Source: Oscillospiraceae bacterium
GTDB taxonomy: Bacteria; Bacillota_A; Clostridia; Oscillospirales; Oscillospiraceae
Direction: 5' to 3'
Length of the DNA: 26,243 bases
Assembly (NCBI GenBank): GCA_015068175.1
Contig: SVLA01000010.1
Span: 1-26,243 of the forward strand
The translations under genes were made by a program, and so were the position numbers. Position 1 is the first letter of the stretch; each line of letters starts with the position of its first letter. Of the stretch, positions 1-9,300 are shown one piece after another. Under the pieces are notes generated by a model. The model searched no databases, was not told the DNA's origin, and saw nothing but the letters and a program-made list of their open reading frames with translations.

Positions 1-3000
1 CCGTTGGCTGTGGTGATGTAGGCGATCAGCGCTTCCGCACTTTCGGTTCCGTAATCGGGATCCGCTGCGCCGCAGCCGGTGCAGGTGCCGTTCTCGTAGT
101 TGTGGCCGGTGGCAGGGATCACTTCACCTGCGCGGACGGTTTCGCCGCAGTCGGCGCAAACCGTATCGCCGGTGTAGCCATCCTCTTCGCAGGTTGCTTC
201 CTTGGCGCCCACAACCTTGGTGTTGGTATGTTGACACTCAGGTTCCACAGGAGGTTCGGGTTTGGGTTCCTCAGCACTCAGGTCCCCCACCAATTCGCCA
301 TAGGTATACAGGATCGCCAGACCCTTTGCTCCTTCCACAGCGCCCAGAGTGGTCAGGCTGCCCGTAGTCAGATCATAGCTGTACAGTTCTACGCTGCTGG
401 AACCGTTGACGCTGATATAAACCAGATTCTCGGTCATCCGGGCCATTGAAGCACCGTTCTGTGCCTTCAGATCCACGGAACCGATCTTGCTTACAGTGTG
501 GCCGCTGTTCAGCACAACGCTGCCGTCCCGGACACAACTGGTGATCTGCAGGTGATACAGCGTACCCGCCTGGTCCAGGATCATAAAGTTATCATAATAG
601 GACTTGCTGTCCTCGCTGAGAGCAGAGCCGGTGTAAACAATGGCAGCCAACTTGGTAGTGAAGGTGCCCTCACGGAAGTATACCTCATCATCCTGGCCGG
701 TAAAGTCAGTATAATCGTCCACCAGGAAGAGCATGGGTCTGCTGGAGCTGTATCTTCCGTTGGAAGCATCGATAAAGTAGCCGCCCATGAATTTGGTGTA
801 GGTGGCACCGTTGGTGCTGTCCACCATGGTGACCTCCGTCAGCGGCACACCGGCAAAGTCCGCGGCGGTGTAGTTTGCGTAGGCAGTATCGCCGCCCTTG
901 AAATTCATGGTGAAATCGTTGGCGGGGTCCACTTCCTGATAAGTGTAGGTAGTATTGCCGTACTTGGTAACACCGGTCACGGTATAGATCTTGCCATCTT
1001 GGACGCCGCCGGCGGTATATCCGGTATTGTCCGCCTTCAGAACCTCGTACTCCAGGGTCTTGGAATCAATGCGGACCCAGGCGTAGCCGCTGTCGGTCTT
1101 CATGTAACCGTAGAGATACCGGACATCTTCAGGCTCTTCGGGTTCCTCGGGATCCGGCATCTCGGGAACTGTAATATCCAGATCCTCTGCCAGGCTCAGG
1201 CCCACCAGGTCGGTAGCGCCTTCCAGTACGCCAAGCTTGCCCAGTTTTGCGGTATTGACATCATAACTGTAGAGCTCGACGCCATGTTCGGTGCCGTGGG
1301 CAATGACCACGCCGGCGAAAGTATCCGTCTCAACGTAGGTGATGGACACATCGTCGCCGTCTTCAAAGGTCAGTCCGGTGGGAACATAGTCCACCTCCCA
1401 GCCGGCATCATAGACCTCAAACCGGCCGTCAACGATCAGGCCGTAGATGCTGAAGGTCTGCAGGAAGCCGTCATACCCCAACACATAGTACTGATCAAAC
1501 CAGAAGCCTTCCAGCTCCATGGACTGATAATAGGCAATGCCTGCGGGGCACTGGTCCGCCTCCAGAGGCGCCACCAGGAACTCGCCGGTGGTGTAATCCT
1601 CCAGTAAGGTCAGGTAATAGCCGCTTCCGGTGAAACCGCTGATATAGACCGGCATGCCGCCCACAACCACTTCTTCTCTGTTGGGCCTTCCGGTTGCGGA
1701 ATCATAGTTATCCAGCACAACGGTCTGAACAGGCGCCGCGGTGCCGTCCAGCATATACATGAAGGATTCGCCGTCACCGTCGGTGAAGTTGTCGCCCTTG
1801 GTCACGGTGTAGGCATTGCCGGAAGGATCGATGGCATAGTAGTAGGTATTGTCGGTAGCAAAGATGATGCCGTCGCTTACCAGCGCGCCGGTGTAGAACG
1901 CATCGGAGGAAGCCAGTTCGGCATAATTCATGGTATTGCCGTCGATGGCCACCCATTTGCCGCCCTCTTCCGTCTGGACATAGGCGTGGAACATCACATC
2001 CAGGCTGTCCATCGGTTTGAAAGTGATGGTAGCGCTGGCAGATACCTTCCGGCCGCTGTCATCACTCTCGTTGGTGGTGGCAGTAATCGTGACGGTGCCG
2101 GGCTTCTTGGCAGTGACCAAACCGTTGCGGTTGACAGTTGCGATGGATTCATCGCTGCTGGACCAGGTAACACCGTGGTCGGAAACAGCCAGATAAACCT
2201 TGGCCGTCAACTGGACGGTCTCATCCACATAGCATTCCGCCTTGTCCGGCTTCACGGTCACAAAGAGGTCGTTCAGCGCGCTGTAAGAATACAGGGAGAC
2301 CACGGGCCACACATCGGTACCGAAGGAACCCACTTCCACAGGGGCGCAGACCTCGGGCTGGAAGACATACACGGCAGCCGCTTCCTCACCGCTGCGGTAT
2401 GCGGTCACTACCAGATAATCACGAACGATATCATAATACATGGAACCGCTGCTGGAACCCGTGGCATCGCTCATGCCGGACAGATTCAGACCGGTGCTGC
2501 CCACATAGGTCAGCTCATCGGCATAAACCTCGCCCAGATCGGGGTCATAGAATGCATACAGCGTATCATGATACAGATCGCCGCTTTCGGTCAGGATATA
2601 GTACTCATGGCCGTAACGGGTATCGACGCCGTCAAAGAAGGTCGTAGAACCAATGTAGGCGATCAGCGCGGCGGGATCCTCCGAGAAAGCGCTGTAGTGG
2701 GTGACTTCATAGCCGATCCCCTGCTCCACATCCATAACACCGATGCACATACCGCCGTTGATGATACCTACCAGGCGGTCAAAGAAACCGTCCGCGGTCT
2801 CGGGACCGGTGGCCGCGTCGGACCACAGCCAGGTCTCATGCAGGTAGCCGTAATCCGTGACATCGAAATTATTGGCATCTACGCCGTACATATGGTTGCC
2901 GTCATGGACATACAGCACATCCTCGTGGAGGCCGCCGGCCATGAAGGTATAACCTTCGGTGACGAAATTGCTGGTCCAGTTTTCAGCATCCAGCAGATTG

Positions 3001-6000
3001 AAATTCATCCACTCGATATCGCCGCTGGAATTATAGAGCATACCGTTCAGTTCCACATCCTGGATCTGCTTGACTGTAACAGTGCAGGAAGCTGCCAGAT
3101 GGGGCAGAGACTTGGTGGTGGCAGTAATGGTCGCCACGCCAGCCCCCACGGCAGTCAGGGTACCGGCCGCATCCACCGTAACCACTGATGCGTCGGAAGT
3201 GATCCAGTTGAGGGTCTTGTCCTCCAGGTTCCAGGGAAGCACATCGTAAGGCATGCTGTGCTTTGCCCCCTCCAGCAATGTCAGGGACTCATGGCCCATG
3301 AGCAGTTTGGAGGCAATGGTGTCCACCTTCAGCTCCACGGATTCCTTGGGCACGATGTACAGGCCGGACACATTGACGCACAGACAGCCCATGCAGTATT
3401 CCTCGACACCGGCGATGGGATCACCGCTGACGATGGAAGCCTTACCGGTCTTCAGATCGAAGGTATACAAGTAGTTGAAGGGACTGACAGCATTGACCGC
3501 GGCAGCCCAATACAGCACATCCTCATCGTGATCCCATGCCATGGACTGAATAGTTGCATCACCGGTGGAAGGCAGGTCATCGCTGTACACATAGTCGCCG
3601 GCGTAACCCAAATAGGTATTGTTGACCGGCTTCAGGTCGGTCACAGCGCCGTTTTTCACATCGCCGGCAGACCAGGAATACAAATACACGCGCTGATATG
3701 TGCTGTCGCCGTTGTTGATGGCGTAGAAGTTACCCTCGTCATCAATGGCCAGCGTCAGCAGTTTCTTGTTTTCGTCGGAGAAATTCTTGACAACGCCGTC
3801 AGCATTGGCACCTTCAGGACCGGAGATGGACACCGTATACTGTTTCTCCAGGGCACCGGTGTAAAGGTCGATGGTGTAGATGGTATTGTCCGCGCCCAGG
3901 GCATAGAGCTTCCCGTCGCTGGTATTGAAGGCCATATCCCGGATCTGGCTGTAAGCCGGATCAATGGCCGCCAGCATGGCATTTTCCCATTCGCCCTGAA
4001 TGGCCACGCGCAGTTCATTGTTGTCCGTGATCATATAGACAAAGCCGCCCACATATTCGCCGGCAGTAACCGAGAATCTCATGGTGGCAACGTCCATGGT
4101 GCCGCCGTAGGAAGGATCAATGGCCAGCTCGCCGTCGCCGCCATAGTAGTACAGCGTCTCAGGATCGATCTCCAACCAGCTATCGTCCACGCCCAGGGTC
4201 TTGGCATTGGTAAAGCCATACATTCTGCCCTCGAAGTCCTTCAGCCCGTCATTGTAGACCAGCTCGTAGTAGACTTCGTTGCCGGCGTAGTCCGCAACCA
4301 TGATCAGACACTTGCGGTTGACGCGCACGTCTTCCATGTCGATCACGGTCTCCGTGACGGTATTGGCTTCGTCCTGGTCCACAGCGCTGATAGTCAGGGC
4401 CTGGGCGCCGCTGGCGGTCAGAACAGCCACCGCCGCCACATACTGGTTATCCTTGGCGGTGATCTTCAGATCGCCGTCTTCCAGCTTCTCCACACTCAGC
4501 AGTTCGGGCATCGTGCCGTCCACGGTGAAGGAGTAGGTCTGGTAGGCGCCGGCGCCGATCTTGCCGGAAGCCATCAGCTCCAGCATGTCATCAGTAGACA
4601 GAGGGCCGTCCTTTTCATAATACTCAGGAACCGCAAAGAAACCGATGGTGAAGCGGTCACCTTCCTGGAAGCCGCCGATCTCTTCCGGCGTATACCAGAT
4701 GCTCAGACCGGCCTGCTGGGCGTTGGCCCAGTACTGACCGTTCTGATAATAGTAAGAAGACGGAACCTGATCGTCGGAAACGGCCTCCACAATATTGCCC
4801 TCTTCGTCCATAACGTAGAACATGAAGGCGCCGTTGCGGATCAGGGTGCTGACCATGTCGCCGATCTCCATAGAGGGGCGGATGGCCGTCTTATGGGCCG
4901 GGAATTCATCCTCCACCACATAGGGGTTACCCACATAGCTCCACTCGTAGTCATCTTCATCGAAGAAGGTCAGATAGTTGAGCTGGCCGGTATACGGCAT
5001 AGTGAAATCGGTGCCGTTTTCGGTGGCGTACAGATATTCTTCGTAGTTGGCGCGGTCATACATGGAAGCATCGGACCAGTTGCCGTAGAAGCCCAGCACG
5101 GGGATGGAGTGGGTGGGCATAGTCGCGCCCTCCTCAGTAACCAGAGGCTGGACGTTGACATAGCCTTCCACATAAGCGCCGTTGACAAAAACCTCGTCGA
5201 GCTGTGCTTTGGTGGCATCTTCCATGGTCATGGTCACGGTGATGGTAACGGTCTCACCGGCCTGCACCAGGAAGTAGCCGGCATTGAGGGAAGCCAGCAG
5301 CAGATGGGCATCGTAACTGCTGACGGTACCGTTGCCGCTGACATCGGCAGCCCGGTCAATGGTGGCCATGTTGCCGGCAACGTACTCCAGAATGAGTTGA
5401 GCATCCTTGGAATCGGTGACACCGTCGCCATTGAGGTCGCAGTCATACTTCTCGCTGGCATCGATGTAGCCGCCCTCCACCACATATTCCACAGCCATAT
5501 TCAACGCAGTGGTGGTGATGTCGGCATAGGTGATGCCGTTTTCGGTGTAGGTGCTCTGGGTGAAGAAATCACCGTCGATGCTGAAAACCTGGGCTTCGGT
5601 GCCGAAGTTATTCAGGTCGAAGCTGAAGGTATACACGCCGGTGCGGTCGGGATCGTCGCCCAACTCGGCCTTGACCTTGCCGTCAGCGGCGCTGGCGGTG
5701 GCATCGGCGTTCATCATGATGAAGGACTTGGACAGAATCACGTTGGCCAGGTTTGCCAGTCCGGCGCCCTGCTGCATCACAGGGTAGTAGTTGCCGTTCT
5801 GGGTCATGGGTTCGGCGGTGGACATCAGCAGGCTGGTGGCCAACGCGCGGCTGCTGATTCCCAGCTTCTGGTCCAGGCCGTTCTCCTTAATGTACTGCAT
5901 GGCCAAAGCCGCCATACCGGCGATCTGGGGAGAAGCCATGGAGGTGCCGGAGTTGTTATAGTAGGCCTTGCCGGAGGGATCCTCGCCGTTGACGGAGTAG

Positions 6001-7955
6001 ATGTTGCCGCCGGGGGCCACGATCTCAGGCTTCAGCTCCAGACTGCCGGGAACGCCCCAGGAACTGAAATCGCTCATCTGTGCGTTGGCACTTCCCTGCA
6101 AAGAGGTGACCTTATCGGAAATATACATTTCACCCTTGCGGTACTCGGTGCCATTGGCGACGGTAACCGCCTGGCCGCCTTCACGGATCTTGAGGCCATC
6201 GATCAGGCTCACGGAAACGGCAGGAACATCAGGATACTCATAGCCGTCCATATTCATGATCAAAGCACCTTCGACGTTGTTGTACACGATGGTGCCGATG
6301 AAGCCGTTCTTCACGGCATTGTTGGCCTTCTCTGCAAAGTTGATGGTGCCTCTGGCGCAAACCAGGATGGTATTGGGAGCGATGGCGCCGCCCTCTGCCT
6401 CCACAACGGCCGCCACTTCTTCCGCAGTGCCGATGCCATCGATAAAGATGTAGTTGACATTGCCGGCCAGCTTGGTCAGGTCGGGCAACTGGGTCAGGTC
6501 GGAGAACTGGCTCAGGTCATAGAACATGACCTGGCTGCCCACCTGGATGTAGTAGTTGGTGAAGCCCAGGTTCTCTGCAGAACCCACAGCCAGCGTATTG
6601 CTGGAGGCTGCGGGGGTGGCCACCATGGAGTAGTCCACGTCTTCCACGTACAGATGACCGGTGCCGCTGTAGCCCAGCTCGGACCAGTAACCGGAGTTAC
6701 CGGCCGCCACGGCCACGATGATGTCCTTTTCGGCCAGGCTGTCCAGGATGTACTGATAAGTGCCGTGTCTTGCAAAACCCTTGTCGGTTCCCAAAGACAG
6801 GTTGACCACATCACAGCCCAGCATGATGGCATCCTCGATGGCAACCATGTAGTCGGCATCGTAAGCGCCGCCGTTCTTACCGAAGACCTTCATGATGACC
6901 AACTGTGCATCAGGAGCAACGCCCTGGGTGGACACTTCGTTCAGGGCGCTGGCGTAACCGCCGGCCACGGGAATGTAGCTGTTGGCAGCAGCAATGCCGG
7001 CAACATGGGAGCCGTGGCCGCCCTTGGTATCGTTGTCGTGGGTCACATCATAGTCCCGGTCCACATAGTTGATGGCGAAGGGGACCTTCTCGTTCAAATA
7101 GTAGGAACCGTGGGCGGTGCCGCTGAGGTACTGAACATAGGGATAGATATTCAGTTCTTCCATCACGTCGGCCACATCGGCGGCGGTCAGAAGATCCAGG
7201 GAGTCCATGTAATCCGCAACACTCATCTCCTTGGCGGCCGCATTCTGCTCCAGAGCATACAGATAGGCAGAATTGTCGAAGCTCTGGTGGTCAGTATCCA
7301 GACCCGTATCGATGATGGCGATCCGGCTGCCGGCGCCGGTGTAACCGGCGGACCAGGCGGCGGTGGCACCGGTCATCTGAGTGGAGGTGGACATCATGGG
7401 ATCGGCGGTGGTACCGTCGGTCTCCAGATGGGTATAGTGATTTTCCAGGAACACCTCGTCAACGCCTCTGACTTTGGCGATCTCGTCGATCTGGCCATAG
7501 AGAACGTTGGCAGAAATGATGTTGGCAGCCAGGGTCAGATTCCAGACCACGTCCAGGGGCTCGCCGTCCAGGACCTGCTCTTCGATCCGGGCAGCAATGG
7601 TCTGCTGATCCTTCTGGAGCTGGTCACGGTAGGCCATTGCGCCGTCGCTGGATGCAATGTCCGCCGAGGAAAACATCTCCAGAGTGGATGCCTTGTTCAA
7701 AACAATGGATACGCGAACCACGTCCGTATCCGCGTAGAGGGGTTCTTCCTCTTCCTTGTTCACCTGGGACTGAGGCAGACGTACATTGGCATCAACGCCG
7801 TACACCTGATGGAAGGGAAGCTTGCCGGAAGTGGAAGTAGATCCTGCGGATCCAAACCATCCGGCTGCGAAGGACACCTTGGGACACAGTCCGATCACCA
7901 TGACCAGAGCCAAAAGGCCCGTCAGGATCCGTCGCATGATACTGTTCATTTTCAT
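1..7955 (-). CDS. Giant secreted subtilisin-like (S8) serine protease with nested dockerin, BIG2 domains and tandem propeller-like modules; C-terminus missing
   Basis: The frame runs from the ATG at 7955, behind AAAAGGAGAAG, off the left edge with no stop: 2651 codons are visible. A signal peptide (about residues 1-31, ending VSFAA) is followed by an I9-like propeptide (about 80-180) and an S8 catalytic domain (about 190-720). The catalytic triad is D216 (IAIIDTGLD), H314 (GGHGSHVAGIA) and S672 (GTSMASPQIAG), with oxyanion N420 (AAGNSG). A PA-like domain (about 480-590) interrupts the catalytic domain, as in lactocepin and C5a-peptidase relatives. An Fn3-like domain (about 735-935) contains a type I dockerin (about 838-893, calcium loops at D840 and D871). 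After it come four propeller-like modules, two BIG2 domains (about 1537-1630 and 1897-1980), and a C-terminal C..H/C..C ribbon-like segment (about 2572-2635). The likely role is cleavage of proteins outside the cell. The D-to-H spacing (98 residues) is much longer than in subtilisin, because of a helical insert. Substrate and anchoring are unknown because the end is missing. Confidence 0.93.
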   Translation of the reverse strand, partial: MKMNSIMRRILTGLLALVMVIGLCPKVSFAAGWFGSAGSTSTSGKLPFHQVYGVDANVRLPQSQVNKEEEEPLYADTDVVRVSIVLNKASTLEMFSSADIASSDGAMAYRDQLQKDQQTIAARIEEQVLDGEPLDVVWNLTLAANIISANVLYGQIDEIAKVRGVDEVFLENHYTHLETDGTTADPMMSTSTQMTGATAAWSAGYTGAGSRIAIIDTGLDTDHQSFDNSAYLYALEQNAAAKEMSVADYMDSLDLLTAADVADVMEELNIYPYVQYLSGTAHGSYYLNEKVPFAINYVDRDYDVTHDNDTKGGHGSHVAGIAAANSYIPVAGGYASALNEVSTQGVAPDAQLVIMKVFGKNGGAYDADYMVAIEDAIMLGCDVVNLSLGTDKGFARHGTYQYILDSLAEKDIIVAVAAGNSGYWSELGYSGTGHLYVEDVDYSMVATPAASSNTLAVGSAENLGFTNYYIQVGSQVMFYDLSQFSDLTQLPDLTKLAGNVNYIFIDGIGTAEEVAAVVEAEGGAIAPNTILVCARGTINFAEKANNAVKNGFIGTIVYNNVEGALIMNMDGYEYPDVPAVSVSLIDGLKIREGGQAVTVANGTEYRKGEMYISDKVTSLQGSANAQMSDFSSWGVPGSLELKPEIVAPGGNIYSVNGEDPSGKAYYNNSGTSMASPQIAGMAALAMQYIKENGLDQKLGISSRALATSLLMSTAEPMTQNGNYYPVMQQGAGLANLANVILSKSFIMMNADATASAADGKVKAELGDDPDRTGVYTFSFDLNNFGTEAQVFSIDGDFFTQSTYTENGITYADITTTALNMAVEYVVEGGYIDASEKYDCDLNGDGVTDSKDAQLILEYVAGNMATIDRAADVSGNGTVSSYDAHLLLASLNAGYFLVQAGETVTITVTMTMEDATKAQLDEVFVNGAYVEGYVNVQPLVTEEGATMPTHSIPVLGFYGNWSDASMYDRANYEEYLYATENGTDFTMPYTGQLNYLTFFDEDDYEWSYVGNPYVVEDEFPAHKTAIRPSMEIGDMVSTLIRNGAFMFYVMDEEGNIVEAVSDDQVPSSYYYQNGQYWANAQQAGLSIWYTPEEIGGFQEGDRFTIGFFAVPEYYEKDGPLSTDDMLELMASGKIGAGAYQTYSFTVDGTMPELLSVEKLEDGDLKITAKDNQYVAAVAVLTASGAQALTISAVDQDEANTVTETVIDMEDVRVNRKCLIMVADYAGNEVYYELVYNDGLKDFEGRMYGFTNAKTLGVDDSWLEIDPETLYYYGGDGELAIDPSYGGTMDVATMRFSVTAGEYVGGFVYMITDNNELRVAIQGEWENAMLAAIDPAYSQIRDMAFNTSDGKLYALGADNTIYTIDLYTGALEKQYTVSISGPEGANADGVVKNFSDENKKLLTLAIDDEGNFYAINNGDSTYQRVYLYSWSAGDVKNGAVTDLKPVNNTYLGYAGDYVYSDDLPSTGDATIQSMAWDHDEDVLYWAAAVNAVSPFNYLYTFDLKTGKASIVSGDPIAGVEEYCMGCLCVNVSGLYIVPKESVELKVDTIASKLLMGHESLTLLEGAKHSMPYDVLPWNLEDKTLNWITSDASVVTVDAAGTLTAVGAGVATITATTKSLPHLAASCTVTVKQIQDVELNGMLYNSSGDIEWMNFNLLDAENWTSNFVTEGYTFMAGGLHEDVLYVHDGNHMYGVDANNFDVTDYGYLHETWLWSDAATGPETADGFFDRLVGIINGGMCIGVMDVEQGIGYEVTHYSAFSEDPAALIAYIGSTTFFDGVDTRYGHEYYILTESGDLYHDTLYAFYDPDLGEVYADELTYVGSTGLNLSGMSDATGSSSGSMYYDIVRDYLVVTAYRSGEEAAAVYVFQPEVCAPVEVGSFGTDVWPVVSLYSYSALNDLFVTVKPDKAECYVDETVQLTAKVYLAVSDHGVTWSSSDESIATVNRNGLVTAKKPGTVTITATTNESDDSGRKVSASATITFKPMDSLDVMFHAYVQTEEGGKWVAIDGNTMNYAELASSDAFYTGALVSDGIIFATDNTYYYAIDPSGNAYTVTKGDNFTDGDGESFMYMLDGTAAPVQTVVLDNYDSATGRPNREEVVVGGMPVYISGFTGSGYYLTLLEDYTTGEFLVAPLEADQCPAGIAYYQSMELEGFWFDQYYVLGYDGFLQTFSIYGLIVDGRFEVYDAGWEVDYVPTGLTFEDGDDVSITYVETDTFAGVVIAHGTEHGVELYSYDVNTAKLGKLGVLEGATDLVGLSLAEDLDITVPEMPDPEEPEEPEDVRYLYGYMKTDSGYAWVRIDSKTLEYEVLKADNTGYTAGGVQDGKIYTVTGVTKYGNTTYTYQEVDPANDFTMNFKGGDTAYANYTAADFAGVPLTEVTMVDSTNGATYTKFMGGYFIDASNGRYSSSRPMLFLVDDYTDFTGQDDEVYFREGTFTTKLAAIVYTGSALSEDSKSYYDNFMILDQAGTLYHLQITSCVRDGSVVLNSGHTVSKIGSVDLKAQNGASMARMTENLVYISVNGSSSVELYSYDLTTGSLTTLGAVEGAKGLAILYTYGELVGDLSAEEPKPEPPVEPECQHTNTKVVGAKEATCEEDGYTGDTVCADCGETVRAGEVIPATGHNYENGTCTGCGAADPDYGTESAEALIAYITTAN

Positions 7956-8016
7956 AATTCTTCTCCTTTTCTGCCGGTCCGCAAAATGCAGACCTTTTTC
8001 AAAAAGTCCTCATCAG

Positions 8017-8044
8017 TTTATCATAAAAAAGAAACATCTGTCAA
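8017..8044 (-). promoter_or_regulatory. Predicted sigma-A promoter of the subtilase gene
   Basis: On the minus strand TTGACA (8044-8039) is followed after 16 bases by GATAAA (8022-8017). This is a perfect -35 and a 4-of-6 match to the -10. It lies about 60 bases upstream of the subtilase ATG at 7955 in an AT-rich stretch, and no upstream gene reads through without first meeting the hairpins at 8124-8274. The prediction rests on sequence match alone. Confidence 0.5.
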
Positions 8045-8123
8045 CTGTCGGAGAACATAATATTACACAATTATTAATTATTTTTATGCATTTTTAACAT
8101 TTGTACTTTTCGCTCTGCGGGGG

Positions 8124-8183
8124 CGTCGAAAGATCAACCCCCGCCTGCGGGCCGCAAGCGGGGGTTGATCGCAAATTTCGACG
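8124..8183. repeat. Long nested inverted repeat (hairpin) between the SGNH hydrolase and subtilase genes
   Basis: An inner perfect 13-bp stem pairs 8132-8144 (GATCAACCCCCGC) with 8158-8170 (GCGGGGGTTGATC). Inside it a 4-bp stem TGCG/CGCA closes on GGC. Outside it an 8-bp arm CGTCGAAA (8124-8131) pairs with TTTCGACG (8176-8183) across a 5-base bulge (8171-8175). The structure lies downstream of the SGNH gene and so may end its transcript. No T tract follows it on the minus strand, so it is not a typical intrinsic terminator. A mobile hairpin element of REP or MITE type is an alternative. Confidence 0.75.
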
Positions 8184-8190
8184 GGAAAAA

Positions 8191-8274
8191 TGGACCTGAA
8201 AGGGGCCAAAATGGTCCAAACAGGGGTTCTGGCCGGGCCTTTTTGTCCCCATTTGTTGCACAAAGCCGTGCAAC
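8191..8274. other. Remainder of the 7956-8276 intergenic gap: two further small inverted repeats
   Basis: The 321-base gap between the SGNH and subtilase genes holds, besides the large hairpin and the subtilase promoter, GTTGCAC (8255-8261) paired with GTGCAAC (8268-8274) around a 6-base loop. That pair starts only three bases after the SGNH stop codon. TGGACC (8191-8196) is also paired with GGTCCA (8213-8218). None has a T tract on the minus strand. No open frame with a ribosome binding site was found in the gap. Confidence 0.5.
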
Positions 8275-8276
8275 GC

Positions 8277-9286
8277 TCAGCGGCGCGCCTGGCGCTCCAG
8301 GAGTTCCTCCAGCACCGGCCGGATCACGGTGGCCATCCGCAGGAAGCCGATGTCATTGGGATGGACCTCATCAAAGGAACAGAGGTTCCGGTCCGTCTCG
8401 CCGTAGAAGGTCTCGCCGTCGATGAACCGGACATTCCGGTCGCCGGCTTCCAGGGCGGCCTGATAGGTTGCACGGACCATCTCCCGGCGGTCTTTGGCCT
8501 CCCGGACATAGACCTCCGCCGGGCGGGTCATCATGATGATGGGCAGATCCGGGTGGGCCTGACGGATGCGGTCAAAGAAGGGTTTATGGGTCCTGGCCAA
8601 ATGCTCCACAGTAGGGGCATTGTGGTCGTAATCATAGACAAAAACGCCCATATCAAAGGTATTGATGTAGTCGGCCATGATCAGCTCCCCCAGGGCGCAG
8701 GCGGAGAACCCCAGGTTGTAATAATCGAAATCCAGCCAACGGGACAAGATGGCATTATAGGCATTGGTGGAATTGCAGGCGCAGCCGCCTTCGGTAATGG
8801 AAGAGCCGTAAAAGAGGACCGGCTTTTCGTATTTGTAAGGCGTGGGCGCCGTGACCAGGGCATCATCCGCCACGGAGATCTCGATATTTTCCAGAATCTC
8901 ATTCCGGGGGAAATAGAGGGTGACCTGCTCCAGTTCCGGGGATTTGCAGAAGGTCTTTTCAAACACCAACTGACTGTAATCCGCCGGCGCCACGGTGCCG
9001 GCATGACGGGCATTGGCCCGCTCGCCACCATGACCTGGACGCCCTGGCAGGAATACAAGGACATGCCGATGTCCACCTCCAGAGTCTTGAGGGTCACCTT
9101 CAGGCGGAATACGGGAGAATCGGTTTTGAAGGCGGCCCGTCCGCCGGCGCAGCGGCGGCCCAGGTGGGCCAACTGGGGCAACTGCTCCATAAGGCTGTCC
9201 GGCAGCCGCGCCAGCCGCTTCTGCTGCTCAAAGAAGGGCACACCGGATACCTTGATAGGCTGATCAAACAACGTGTAGGTTTTCAT
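8277..9286 (-). pseudogene. SGNH/GDSL-family hydrolase with N-terminal beta domain, interrupted by a single-base frameshift
   Basis: The N-terminal part starts at the ATG at 9286 (MKTYTLFDQPIKV), behind AAAGGG and 14 bases after the AraC gene. It runs in one frame to about 9029. The rest continues in the -1 frame to the stop at 8277. Inserting one G in the GTGGC at 9028-9024 joins them as ...QVMVGERANARHAG..., a single protein of about 336 residues. The second part carries the SGNH blocks: FYGSSITEGG with the nucleophile Ser (codon 8801-8799), a GFSA block II, and a DEVHPNDIGF block V with Asp and His (8372-8361). The family hydrolyses ester bonds, often acetyl groups on sugars. There is no signal peptide, so it is probably cytoplasmic and could deacetylate imported oligosaccharides (inference). 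The frameshift is either a real inactivating deletion or a sequence error; without correction only a 238-residue fragment from the ATG at 8993 would be made. Confidence 0.82.
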
Positions 9287-9300
9287 GGCAGGATCCCTTT

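Noticed and set aside
498..3188. Plus-strand open frames of 369 and 400 codons opposite the subtilase C-terminal half
   Set aside because: They have the same antisense composition bias and lack ribosome sites or domains, and the minus-strand frame is continuous with recognisable modules.
3258..8060. 1600-codon open frame on the plus strand opposite the subtilase
   Set aside because: Its product is low-complexity and rich in H, G, V and I, with no recognisable domain. It is antisense to a gene with signal peptide, catalytic triad and many domains. GC-rich codon use on the other strand leaves few stops.
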